Notes under the pieces: generated by a model
Told to the model about the DNA's origin: nothing
The model's input: only the letters and a program-made list of their open reading frames with translations
Database searches by the model: none
Made by a program: the position numbers and the translations under genes
Source of the DNA: an uncultured Lachnospiraceae bacterium
GTDB taxonomy: Bacteria; Bacillota; Clostridia; Lachnospirales; Lachnospiraceae
Assembly: GCA_910584845.1 (NCBI GenBank)
Contig: CAJUDH010000006.1
Span: forward strand, 112,820 to 176,819
Length of the DNA stretch: 64,000 bases
Direction of reading: 5' to 3'
Shown here: positions 33,429 through 41,113 of the stretch, one piece after another
How the letters are laid out: each line of letters starts with the position of its first letter
Position numbering within the stretch: the first letter of the stretch is position 1

Positions 33429-33620
33429 CCAGGATGCCCTGGAAAACGGGCGTTAATAAGGAAACACCGCAAGGGTGTACCAGGATGCCCTGGAAAACGG
33501 GCGTTAATAAGGAAACACCGCAGGGGTGTACCAGGATGCCCTGAGGAACGGGCATTAATAAGGAAACACCGCAGGGGTGTACCAGGATGCCCTGAGGAAC
33601 GGGCATTAATAAGGAAAGGA
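33429..33620 (+). repeat. 51-bp minisatellite between rplW and rplB
   Basis: Four copies start at 33429, 33480, 33531 and 33582, the last ending just before the rplB ribosome site. Each unit carries two small stems, CCAGG-ATGC-CCTGG and ACACC-GCAAG-GGTGT, and a GTTAATAAGGAAA segment resembling the run-in to the rplB ribosome site. The copies fall into two types, with CTGGAAAACGGGCG or CTGAGGAACGGGCA. Open frames through it exist only because 51 is a multiple of three. Confidence 0.93.
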
Positions 33621-33631
33621 GAACGCAAGTC

Positions 33632-34477
33632 ATGGGAATTAAAACATTTAACCCATATACACCGTCCAGAAGGCATATGACCGGATCGGATTTTAGCGAA
33701 ATCACAAAATCCACTCCGGAAAAGTCATTGCTTGTCCCGTTAAAAAAGAACGCTGGCCGGAACAACCAAGGCAAGATTACCGTTAGGCACCGCGGAGGCG
33801 GCACCAAGAGGAAATACAGGATCATTGATTTCAAGAGGAACAGCAAGGATGGGATTCCGGCAACGGTTATCGGTATCGAGTATGACCCCAACCGGAGCGC
33901 CAACATCGCTTTGATCTGCTATAAGGACGGGGAGAAAGCCTATATCCTTGCCCCCGCCGGGTTGACCGACGGCATGAAGGTTATGAGCGGTGAGGCCGCA
34001 GAGGCGAAAACAGGCAACTGCCTGCCCCTGGCCAACATCCCCATCGGTGCGCAGATCCATAATATTGAGCTGCATCCGGGTAAAGGCGGCCAGCTGGTCC
34101 GTTCCGCCGGCAATTCAGCCCAGCTTATGGCGAAGGAAGGCAAATATGCGACTTTAAGGCTCCCCTCCGGCGAGATGAGGATGGTCCCCATCGTTTGCCG
34201 CGCCACCATTGGCGTTGTAGGCAACGGCGAGCACAACCTGATCAATTATGGTAAAGCCGGCAGAAAGCGCCACATGGGCATCCGCCCCACGGTCCGCGGT
34301 TCGGTTATGAACCCCAACGACCATCCCCATGGCGGCGGTGAAGGTAAGACCGGTATTGGCCGTCCGGGTCCGAGCACTCCTTGGGGCAAACCTGCACTGG
34401 GCCTTAAGACCAGAAAGAAGAACAAACAGTCCAATAAGCTCATCATCAGAAGTCGTGATGGCAAGACGATTAAATAA
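33632..34477 (+). CDS. rplB: Large-subunit ribosomal protein L2
   Basis: 281 aa, the normal length, starting MGIKTFNPYTPSRRHMT. It binds domain IV of 23S rRNA and is needed for subunit joining and peptidyl transfer. RHRGGGTKRKYRIIDFKR and the C-terminal NPNDHPHGGGEGKTGIGR with the conserved His are intact. AAAGGAG lies 11-12 bases before the ATG, just after the minisatellite. rpsS follows after 20 bp. Confidence 0.98.
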   Translation: MGIKTFNPYTPSRRHMTGSDFSEITKSTPEKSLLVPLKKNAGRNNQGKITVRHRGGGTKRKYRIIDFKRNSKDGIPATVIGIEYDPNRSANIALICYKDGEKAYILAPAGLTDGMKVMSGEAAEAKTGNCLPLANIPIGAQIHNIELHPGKGGQLVRSAGNSAQLMAKEGKYATLRLPSGEMRMVPIVCRATIGVVGNGEHNLINYGKAGRKRHMGIRPTVRGSVMNPNDHPHGGGEGKTGIGRPGPSTPWGKPALGLKTRKKNKQSNKLIIRSRDGKTIK

Positions 34478-34497
34478 TTGAAGGAGGAACAAACCTT

Positions 34498-34776
34498 ATG
34501 GGACGTTCATTAAAAAAAGGACCATTTGCAGATGCCCATCTGTTGAAAAAGATCGATGCGATGAACGCGGCAGGGCAGCATCAGGTAATTAAGACCTGGT
34601 CCCGCCGTTCCACCATCTTCCCACAGATGGTTGGACACACCATTGCCGTCCATGACGGCAGGAAACATGTGCCGGTATATGTGACCGAGGATATGGTCGG
34701 CCACAAATTAGGCGAGTTCGTGAGCACCAGGACTTATAGGGGCCACGGAAAAGACGAGAAAAAGAGCAAACGGTAA
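34498..34776 (+). CDS. rpsS: Small-subunit ribosomal protein S19
   Basis: 92 aa. MGRSLKKGPFADAHLLKKI and SRRSTIFPQMVGHTIAVHDG are diagnostic. It lies in the 30S head with S13 and contacts tRNA-proximal rRNA. AAGGAGG precedes the ATG; rplV follows after 29 bp. Confidence 0.98.
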   Translation: MGRSLKKGPFADAHLLKKIDAMNAAGQHQVIKTWSRRSTIFPQMVGHTIAVHDGRKHVPVYVTEDMVGHKLGEFVSTRTYRGHGKDEKKSKR

Positions 34777-34805
34777 TCATCGCATTCGGAAGGAGGTTAT
34801 TAGCA

Positions 34806-35192
34806 ATGGCTAAAGGACATAGAAGCCAGATTAAGAGAGAGAGGAATGCCAAGAAAGACACCAGGCCGTCAGCCAAGTTATCCTACGCCCGGGTATCCGT
34901 CCAGAAGGCATGCTTCGTATTGGACGCCATTCGGGGCAAGGATGTGCAGACCGCTATTGGTATTGTGACTTACAATCCCAGATATGCTTCCGCTTTGATT
35001 AAGAAATTGCTGGAATCAGCGGTTGCCAATGCCGAAAACAACAATAACATGGACCGGAACAACCTGTATGTGGAGGAGTGCTATGCCAACAAAGGGCCGA
35101 CCATGAAGAGAATAAAACCGAGGGCACAGGGCCGGGCTTACCGGATTGAGAAGAGGATGAGCCACATTACCGTTGTGCTGAATGAGAGATAG
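34806..35192 (+). CDS. rplV: Large-subunit ribosomal protein L22
   Basis: 128 aa. The beta-hairpin that reaches into the exit tunnel is represented by GPTMKRIKPRAQGRAYRIEK. AGGAGG lies before the ATG. rpsC follows after 9 bp, so the pair is probably coupled. Confidence 0.98.
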   Translation: MAKGHRSQIKRERNAKKDTRPSAKLSYARVSVQKACFVLDAIRGKDVQTAIGIVTYNPRYASALIKKLLESAVANAENNNNMDRNNLYVEECYANKGPTMKRIKPRAQGRAYRIEKRMSHITVVLNER

Positions 35193-35201
35193 GAGGCAAA
35201 T

Positions 35202-35858
35202 ATGGGTCAGAAAGTTAATCCGCACGGCTTAAGGGTCGGTGTTATTAAGGACTGGGATTCCAAATGGTATGCAGAAGGCGATTTTGCCGACTGCCTGGTA
35301 GAAGATTATAACATCCGCAAATTTCTGAAGAAAAAACTGTACAGCTCAGGAATTTCCAAAATTGAAATCGAAAGGGCTTCCGACAGGATGAAGGTCATCA
35401 TCTATACGGCGAAACCGGGCGTAGTCATCGGCAGAGGCGGGGCGGAGATCGAAAAGCTGAAAGGCGAAGTCCAGAAGATGACGGACAGGAAATTGTTTAT
35501 CGACATAAAGGAAATCAAGAGGCCGGAGCGGGACGCCCAGCTGGTAGCCGAGAGCATTGCCCAACAGTTGGAAAACCGTGTGTCTTTCCGGCGTGCCATG
35601 AAGTCTACCATGGGCCGTTCCATAAAGGCCGGCGTCAAAGGGATCAAGGCTGCGGTTGGCGGCCGCTTGGGCGGGGCCGATATTGCCCGTACCGAGTTTT
35701 ACAGCGAAGGGACGATTCCGCTGCAGACACTGAGAGCCGATATTGAGTATGGTTTCGCCGAGGCCGATACCACCTACGGGAAGCTGGGGGTAAAGGTTTG
35801 GATTTATAAGGGCGAAATACTTCCTGCTAAGGGAAACAAGGAAGGGAGCGATAAATAA
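35202..35858 (+). CDS. rpsC: Small-subunit ribosomal protein S3
   Basis: 218 aa. N-terminal MGQKVNPHGLRVGVIKDWDS, the KH domain with AKPGVVIGRGGAEIEKL and a C-terminal domain with GRLGGADIARTE are complete. It helps form the mRNA entry channel. The TAA overlaps the rplP ATG by one base. Confidence 0.98.
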   Translation: MGQKVNPHGLRVGVIKDWDSKWYAEGDFADCLVEDYNIRKFLKKKLYSSGISKIEIERASDRMKVIIYTAKPGVVIGRGGAEIEKLKGEVQKMTDRKLFIDIKEIKRPERDAQLVAESIAQQLENRVSFRRAMKSTMGRSIKAGVKGIKAAVGGRLGGADIARTEFYSEGTIPLQTLRADIEYGFAEADTTYGKLGVKVWIYKGEILPAKGNKEGSDK

Positions 35859-36298
35859 TGTTAATGCCGAAGAGAGTGAAGCGCCGCAAACAGTTCCGAG
35901 GGAGCATGGCCGGCAAAGCTACCAGAGGAAATACCATTACCTATGGCGAGTATGGCCTGGTTGCCACCGAGCCTTGCTGGATTAAATCCAATCAGATTGA
36001 GGCTGCCCGTATTGCCATGACCCGTTACATTAAGCGTGGAGGTAAGGTTTGGATCAAGATTTTTCCGGACAAACCCGTTACGGCAAAACCAGCTGAGACC
36101 CGTATGGGATCTGGTAAAGGTACCCTGGAGTATTGGGTTGCGGTGGTAAAGCCGGGCAGAGTGATGTTTGAGATCGCAGGAGTTCCGGAAGAAGTTGCCC
36201 GTGAAGCGCTGCGCCTTGCTATGCATAAGTTACCCTGCAAATGTAAGATTACTGCTAAGGCAGATTTAGAAGGCGGTGATAACAGTGAAAACAACTAA
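35858..36298 (+). CDS. rplP: Large-subunit ribosomal protein L16
   Basis: 146 aa starting MLMPKRVKRRKQFRG, a typical start. The loop with TRMGSGKGTLEYWVAVVKPG contacts the peptidyl transferase region. GGAAGGGAG lies before the ATG. Its end overlaps the rpmC start by 14 bp. Confidence 0.98.
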   Translation: MLMPKRVKRRKQFRGSMAGKATRGNTITYGEYGLVATEPCWIKSNQIEAARIAMTRYIKRGGKVWIKIFPDKPVTAKPAETRMGSGKGTLEYWVAVVKPGRVMFEIAGVPEEVAREALRLAMHKLPCKCKITAKADLEGGDNSENN

Positions 36299-36491
36299 AT
36301 TTGTAGAAAGCTTGAAAGCGAAAACGGTTGCGGAGCTGCAGGAAGAATTGGTAGCGGCGAAGAAGGAACTGTTCAACTTAAGATTCCAGAATGCGACTAA
36401 CCAATTGGACAATACCAGCAGGATTAAAGAAGTCCGTAAGAACATCGCCAGGATTCAGACTGTTATTACTGAGAAATCAAAACTGGCCTGA
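36285..36491 (+). CDS. rpmC: Large-subunit ribosomal protein L29
   Basis: 68 aa from a GTG at 36285. This start gives the family's usual beginning (VKTTKFVESLKAKT) and has AAGGCGG at a workable distance, while the GTG at 36276 falls inside that site. Two helices with EELVAAKKELFNLRFQNATNQL form the signature. It sits next to L23 at the tunnel exit. Confidence 0.95.
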   Translation: MKTTKFVESLKAKTVAELQEELVAAKKELFNLRFQNATNQLDNTSRIKEVRKNIARIQTVITEKSKLA

Positions 36492-36583
36492 CCGGAGCTT
36501 AAGTGGGAATTTGGATAGATGGCGGCAGGGAAGGGACCACAACTGCCGTGTGACAAGTAAATGATTGAGAGGAGATTGGCACC

Positions 36584-36838
36584 GTGGAGAGAAATCTGAG
36601 AAAAACCCGTGTCGGTAAAGTCGTCAGCGACAAGATGGATAAGACCATTGTGGTTGCGATCGAGGACCGCGTAAAGCATCCGCTATACGGCAAAATCGAA
36701 AAAAGAACCGTAAAGCTGAAAGCCCATGACGAAGAAAACCAGTGCGGCATCGGGGATACCGTGAAAGTGATGGAAACCAGGCCTTTGTCCAAAGACAAAA
36801 GGTGGAGACTGGTGGAAATTATCGAGAAGGCGAAATAA
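36584..36838 (+). CDS. rpsQ: Small-subunit ribosomal protein S17
   Basis: 84 aa from a GTG, with GAGAGGAG upstream. The OB-fold motif GKVVSDKMDKTIVVAIEDRV and the loop with GIGDTVKVMETRPLSKDKRW are intact. The 92-bp gap before it contains a GGCGGCAG/CTGCCGT stem. Confidence 0.97.
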   Translation: MERNLRKTRVGKVVSDKMDKTIVVAIEDRVKHPLYGKIEKRTVKLKAHDEENQCGIGDTVKVMETRPLSKDKRWRLVEIIEKAK

Positions 36839-36910
36839 AGGCGGCTATGGGGGAGTTTGCATGCCCCGTATAACCGTAGGATAGCAATATAACCGAAAGG
36901 AGCAGCAGGC

Positions 36911-37279
36911 ATGATTCAGCAGGAAAGCAGACTGAGGGTCGCTGACAATACCGGGGCTAAGGAACTTTTATGCATCCGTGTTATGGGCGGTTCCACGAGA
37001 AGATATGCGCATATTGGAGATATAATTGTCGCTACCGTTAAAGATGCAACGCCAGGCGGCGTTGTAAAGAAAGGCGACGTAGTCAAAGCGGTCGTGGTGC
37101 GCACGGTTCACAGCACCCGCCGGAAAGACGGTTCGTATATCCGCTTTGACGAAAATGCAGCAGTGATTATCAAAGATGACAAAACCCCAAGAGGAACCCG
37201 TATCTTTGGGCCGGTTGCCAGAGAGTTGCGTGAGAAACAGTTTATGAAGATTGTTTCCCTGGCTCCGGAAGTACTGTAA
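36911..37279 (+). CDS. rplN: Large-subunit ribosomal protein L14
   Basis: 122 aa. MIQQESRLRVADNTGAKELL and TPRGTRIFGPVARELREKQF are diagnostic. It forms an intersubunit bridge. GAAAGGAG precedes the ATG, and rplX follows after 13 bp. Confidence 0.98.
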   Translation: MIQQESRLRVADNTGAKELLCIRVMGGSTRRYAHIGDIIVATVKDATPGGVVKKGDVVKAVVVRTVHSTRRKDGSYIRFDENAAVIIKDDKTPRGTRIFGPVARELREKQFMKIVSLAPEVL

Positions 37280-37292
37280 GGAGGTATCGGCT

Positions 37293-37598
37293 GTGCATAA
37301 AATCAAAAAAGGTGACCTGGTAAAAGTGATCACAGGTAAAGATAAAGATAAGACGGGCAAAGTACTGCATGTGAAAGACGGCAGGGTTGTGGTTGAAGGA
37401 TGCAATATGGTGACCAAACATTACAAGCCCAATTCCAACGCACATAACCCTCAGGGCGGCATTGTTCGCCAGGAGGCATCCATGGACGTTTCTAACGTGA
37501 TGCTGATGGTAGACGGAAAACCCACCCGGGTTGGTTTCCAGATCAAAGACGGCAAAAAGGTCCGCTTTGCCAAGGCCACCGGCAAAGTAATTGACTAA
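37293..37598 (+). CDS. rplX: Large-subunit ribosomal protein L24
   Basis: 101 aa from a GTG at 37293 that has AAGGAGG 7-8 bases upstream; the longer frame would begin inside rplN. The KOW motif KKGDLVKVITGKDKDKTGKV starts near residue 4. It is an assembly initiator at the tunnel exit. Confidence 0.97.
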   Translation: MHKIKKGDLVKVITGKDKDKTGKVLHVKDGRVVVEGCNMVTKHYKPNSNAHNPQGGIVRQEASMDVSNVMLMVDGKPTRVGFQIKDGKKVRFAKATGKVID

Positions 37599-37621
37599 TG
37601 GCAGAAAGGAGGAGTTGAAAA

Positions 37622-38161
37622 TTGGCTAGATTAAAAGAGCAATATAAAAATGAAATGGTTGACGCTTTAATGAAAAAATTCGGCTACAAAAACGTAATGC
37701 AAGTCCCGAAGCTGGATAAGATCGTAGTAAATATGGGCGTCGGCGAGGCAAAAGAGAATGCCAAGATCCTGGATTCTGCAGTTAGGGATTTAGAGATTAT
37801 CACTGGCCAGAAACCGGTTACGACCAAGGCAAAGAAATCCGTCGCCAACTTCAAGATCAGAGAGGGCATGGCTATTGGCTGTAAAGTTACGCTGCGTGGG
37901 GAGAAGATGTACGAGTTCGCAGACCGCCTGATCAACCTGGCCCTCCCCCGTGTCCGTGACTTCCGTGGCGTGAACCCCAATGCATTTGACGGCCGGGGCA
38001 ATTATGCTCTGGGCATCAAAGAGCAGTTGATTTTCCCGGAGATTGAATATGATAAAGTAGATAAGGTGATGGGTATGGATGTAGTGTTTGTCACTACAGC
38101 AAAGACCGACGAAGAGGCCCGTGAGCTTTTGACTTTATTCAATATGCCATTTGCAAAATAA
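37622..38161 (+). CDS. rplE: Large-subunit ribosomal protein L5
   Basis: 179 aa from a TTG start that follows AAAGGAGG and gives the conserved beginning ARLKEQYKNEMVDALMKKF. TKAKKSVANFKIREGMAIGCKV and LPRVRDFRGVNPNAFDGRGN are family signatures. It binds 5S rRNA. Confidence 0.97.
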   Translation: MARLKEQYKNEMVDALMKKFGYKNVMQVPKLDKIVVNMGVGEAKENAKILDSAVRDLEIITGQKPVTTKAKKSVANFKIREGMAIGCKVTLRGEKMYEFADRLINLALPRVRDFRGVNPNAFDGRGNYALGIKEQLIFPEIEYDKVDKVMGMDVVFVTTAKTDEEARELLTLFNMPFAK

Positions 38162-38176
38162 CAGGAGGAATGATCC

Positions 38177-38362
38177 ATGGCGAAAACTTCAATGAAGATC
38201 AAGCAGCAGCGTCCGGCGAAATTCTCTACCAGGGAATATAACCGCTGCAGAATTTGCGGGCGTCCGCATGCATATTTGAGGAAATATGGGGTTTGCCGTA
38301 TATGCTTTAGGGAATTAGCATACAAAGGCCAGATTCCGGGTGTAAAAAAGGCAAGCTGGTAA
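38177..38362 (+). CDS. rpsN: Small-subunit ribosomal protein S14, zinc-binding type
   Basis: 61 aa, the short C+ form. Cys24, Cys27, Cys40 and Cys43 form the zinc site (CRICGR and CRICFR). It lies in the 30S head. CAGGAGG precedes the ATG. Confidence 0.98.
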   Translation: MAKTSMKIKQQRPAKFSTREYNRCRICGRPHAYLRKYGVCRICFRELAYKGQIPGVKKASW

Positions 38363-38450
38363 GCGAAAGCAGTTGAGCGAATCCGGGCCGAGGGCAAAGG
38401 ATGAGCTTAGGCGTAAATCAGCATATTAAACAAGGAGGAAACTATCTACC

Positions 38451-38852
38451 ATGACAATGAGCGATCCTATCGCAGATATGCTTACGAGAATCCGTAACGC
38501 AAATACTGCAAAGCATGATACAGTAGACGTGCCTTCGTCCAAGATGAAGCTGGCCATTGCGGATATCCTGGTGAAGGAGGGCTACGTCCGTAAATATGAC
38601 ATCGTAGAAGACGGGGCATTCAAAACCATCCGCATCACCTTGAAATATGGTGCAGACAAAAATGAAAAGATTATTACGGGCATTAAGAGAATCTCCAAAC
38701 CGGGCCTGCGGGTATATGCCAACAAAGAGGACCTGCCGAAGGTACTGGGAGGCTTGGGGACAGCCATTATTTCGACCAACCAGGGCGTTGTGACCGATAA
38801 GGAAGCCCGCCGTTTAGGCGTGGGTGGGGAAGTCCTGGCATTTGTGTGGTAA
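38451..38852 (+). CDS. rpsH: Small-subunit ribosomal protein S8
   Basis: 133 aa. The N-terminal MSDPIADMLTRIRNA and the C-terminal ISTNQGVVTDKEARRLGVGGEVLAFVW are diagnostic. AAGGAGG lies 12 bases before the first ATG and 18 before the second at 38457, so the first is preferred. S8 binds helix 21 of 16S rRNA and in E. coli represses the spc operon. The 88-bp gap before rpsH shows no obvious S8 mimic. Confidence 0.97.
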   Translation: MTMSDPIADMLTRIRNANTAKHDTVDVPSSKMKLAIADILVKEGYVRKYDIVEDGAFKTIRITLKYGADKNEKIITGIKRISKPGLRVYANKEDLPKVLGGLGTAIISTNQGVVTDKEARRLGVGGEVLAFVW

Positions 38853-38949
38853 CATGCCGCAGCCAGGAAACAGACAGGGCAACAAAAAACTGAAAACAGA
38901 AAGGGCGTTTTAAGCCCCTTTCCGAAAATTTAAGTAGGAGGTAACAGGC

Positions 38950-39492
38950 ATGTCACGAATCGGAAGGATGCCAATCGCAATACCCGCAGGTGTGACCGTA
39001 ACCATTGCGGAAAACAATAAAGTGACGGTAAAGGGCCCCAACGGCACTCTGGAGAGAGAGCTGCCCGTAGAGATGGCCATAAAGGAAGAAGACGGGCATA
39101 TTGTCGTAACCAGGCCCAATGACTTGAAAAAGATGAAATCCCTCCATGGCTTGACCAGGACATTGATTAATAATATGGTGGTAGGCGTTACCCAGGGGTA
39201 TACCAAGGTCCTTGAGGTAAACGGCGTCGGTTACCGTGCTGCCAAGCAAGGGAAAAAGCTTACCTTGAACCTGGGCTATTCCCATCCGGTGGAGATGACG
39301 GACCCGGAAGGTGTGGAGACCATACTGGAAGGCCAGAACAAGATCACGGTAAAAGGGATCGACAAGGAGAAAGTGGGCCAGTACGCCGCCGAAATCAGGG
39401 ATAAGAGAAGGCCTGAGCCGTATAAAGGCAAAGGGATTAAATATGCGGATGAGACAATCAGACGCAAAGTTGGTAAGACTGGTAAGAAATAG
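38950..39492 (+). CDS. rplF: Large-subunit ribosomal protein L6
   Basis: 180 aa with two homologous domains. SRIGRMPIAIPAGVTVTI opens the protein, and RRPEPYKGKGIKYADETIRR near the C-terminus is the signature. It lies near the factor-binding site of the 50S subunit. GTAGGAGG precedes the ATG. Confidence 0.98.
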   Translation: MSRIGRMPIAIPAGVTVTIAENNKVTVKGPNGTLERELPVEMAIKEEDGHIVVTRPNDLKKMKSLHGLTRTLINNMVVGVTQGYTKVLEVNGVGYRAAKQGKKLTLNLGYSHPVEMTDPEGVETILEGQNKITVKGIDKEKVGQYAAEIRDKRRPEPYKGKGIKYADETIRRKVGKTGKK

Positions 39493-39493
39493 C

Positions 39494-39531
39494 GTAACAG
39501 TTCGGTTAGGCCTGCTGGGCTGAACGGTTAC
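39494..39531 (+). repeat. Hairpin between rplF and rplR
   Basis: GTAACAGTTCGG (39494-39505) pairs with CTGAACGGTTAC (39520-39531) with one mismatch and one G-T pair. Its 3' arm shares GAACGGTTAC with the hairpin after rplW, suggesting a recurring element in this cluster. No T-run follows. Confidence 0.6.
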
Positions 39532-39554
39532 AGGAATATAAGGAGAGTGCGAAA

Positions 39555-39923
39555 ATGGTTAGCAAGAAATCAAGAAGCGAAGTCCGCGTTAAAAAACATA
39601 CCAGATTACGTAACCGCTTTGCAGGGACTGCAGAGAGACCGCGTCTGGCTGTTTATAGAAGCAATAAGCATATTTATGCCCAGATTGTTGACGATTCCGT
39701 CGGCAATACGCTGGCAGCTGCATCTACGGTGGAGAAGGCGGCAATGGAAGAGCTGGAATATACGGATAACGTAGCTGCCGCCAGCTATGTGGGAACTCTG
39801 ATCGCTAAAAGGGCGCTGGAAAAAGGGATCCAAGAGGTCGTATTTGACCGGGGAGGTTTTATTTACCATGGTAAAGTCCAGGCACTTGCAGATGCGGCCC
39901 GCGAGGCCGGCCTGAAATTCTAG
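39555..39923 (+). CDS. rplR: Large-subunit ribosomal protein L18
   Basis: 122 aa. RTRLRNRFAG-type N-terminal basic tail (VKKHTRLRNRFAGTAERPRL) and FDRGGFIYHGKVQALADAAR are diagnostic. It binds 5S rRNA with L5. AAGGAGAG precedes the ATG. Confidence 0.98.
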   Translation: MVSKKSRSEVRVKKHTRLRNRFAGTAERPRLAVYRSNKHIYAQIVDDSVGNTLAAASTVEKAAMEELEYTDNVAAASYVGTLIAKRALEKGIQEVVFDRGGFIYHGKVQALADAAREAGLKF

Positions 39924-39939
39924 TAGAGAGGAGAGCAGC

Positions 39940-40449
39940 ATGAAGCGTACAATTATCGACGCAAGTCAATTAGAATTAAATGACAATGTAGTGGCAATCA
40001 AGCGTGTATCGAAGACGGTAAAAGGCGGCCGTACCATGAGATTTTCTGCTCTGGTAGTGGTGGGCGACGGCAATGGCCACGTAGGTGCAGGCTTGGGGAA
40101 AGCAGGCGAGGTTCCGGAGGCGATCCGCAAAGGGAAAGAGGCTGCTATGAAAAACCTGGTGAAAGTCCCGGTGGATGAGAGCCAGAGTATCCCCCATGAC
40201 ATGCTTGTGGGATTTGGCAGCGCCAGCGTGTTGATGAAACGGGCCCCCGAAGGTACAGGTATCATTGCCGGCGGTCCGGCGCGTGCCGTGCTGGAGCTGG
40301 CGGGGATTAAGAACGTCCGTGCCAAGTCCCTGGGTTCCAACAATAAAACCAATGTGGTCCTTGCCGTGATTAAAGGACTTACCCAGCTTAAGACTCCGGA
40401 GGAGTATGCGAGGTTGCGCGGCAAATCCGTGGACGAGATTTTGGGCTAA
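39940..40449 (+). CDS. rpsE: Small-subunit ribosomal protein S5
   Basis: 169 aa. The N-terminal double-stranded-RNA-binding-like domain with KGGRTMRFSALVVVGDG and the loop GHVGAGLGKAGEVPEAIRKG are intact. It influences decoding fidelity and mRNA unwinding. AGAGGAGAG precedes the ATG; rpmD follows after 13 bp. Confidence 0.98.
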   Translation: MKRTIIDASQLELNDNVVAIKRVSKTVKGGRTMRFSALVVVGDGNGHVGAGLGKAGEVPEAIRKGKEAAMKNLVKVPVDESQSIPHDMLVGFGSASVLMKRAPEGTGIIAGGPARAVLELAGIKNVRAKSLGSNNKTNVVLAVIKGLTQLKTPEEYARLRGKSVDEILG

Positions 40450-40462
40450 GGAGGAGAAGGAA

Positions 40463-40645
40463 ATGGCAGAAAAGTTGAAAATAACATTAGTCAAATCCCC
40501 GATCGGGGCCATTCCGAAGCAGCGGGCCACGGTTAAGGCCCTAGGCTTGAGAAAGCTTAATAAGACGGTTGAAATGCCGGATAACGCAGCCATAAGGGGT
40601 ATGATTTGGCATGTGAGGCACCTGGTGAAAGTAGAAGAGGTCTAA
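40463..40645 (+). CDS. rpmD: Large-subunit ribosomal protein L30
   Basis: 60 aa from MAEKLKITLVKSPIGAIPKQ; the start at 40463 has AAGGAGGAGAAGGAA upstream. The signature TVKALGLRKLNKTVEMPDNAAIRG is split over residues 22-45. Standard short bacterial form. Confidence 0.97.
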   Translation: MAEKLKITLVKSPIGAIPKQRATVKALGLRKLNKTVEMPDNAAIRGMIWHVRHLVKVEEV

Positions 40646-40671
40646 ATTACCGAAGTAAGGAGGGCAATGTA

Positions 40672-41112
40672 ATGGATTTATCGAATTTACAGCCGGCTGC
40701 TGGTTCCAAGCACAGCAACAATTTCAGAAGGGGGCGTGGCCATGGCTCAGGCAATGGCAAGACTGCGGGCAAAGGCCACAAGGGCCAGAAAGCCCGTTCC
40801 GGAGCCCCAAGGCTTGGCTTTGAAGGCGGTCAGATGCCATTGTACCGGCGTATACCTAAGAGAGGCTTTACCAACCGCAATACCAAGGAGATCGTGTCCA
40901 TCAACGTAAGTGCCTTGGAGCGTTTTGACAATGACGCGGTCGTTACCGTAGAGTCTCTGATGGAGTGCGGCATTATTAAAAATCCTAGAGACGGTGTTAA
41001 GATTCTGGGTGATGGAGAATTAACCAAAAAGCTGACCGTCAAGGTAGATGCATTCAGCGAGGGTGCAAAAGCAAAGATCGAGGCTTTAGGTGGAACCTGC
41101 GAGGTGATCTAA
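40672..41112 (+). CDS. rplO: Large-subunit ribosomal protein L15
   Basis: 146 aa from MDLSNLQPAAGSKH, with TAAGGAGGG upstream. The glycine-rich N-terminal part with GKGHKGQKARSG and FEGGQMPLYRRIPKRGF is typical. It is a late assembly protein of the 50S subunit. secY begins one base after its stop. Confidence 0.98.
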   Translation: MDLSNLQPAAGSKHSNNFRRGRGHGSGNGKTAGKGHKGQKARSGAPRLGFEGGQMPLYRRIPKRGFTNRNTKEIVSINVSALERFDNDAVVTVESLMECGIIKNPRDGVKILGDGELTKKLTVKVDAFSEGAKAKIEALGGTCEVI

Positions 41113-41113
41113 T

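Noticed and set aside
33429..33620. Possible CRISPR array
   Set aside because: The units are contiguous tandem copies without unique spacers, and no cas genes are nearby.
33423..33680. Open frames on both strands through the 51-bp repeats, giving repetitive peptides
   Set aside because: The repeat length is a multiple of three and lacks stops by chance; no ribosome site and no relation to known proteins, and the frames run into rplB in the wrong phase.
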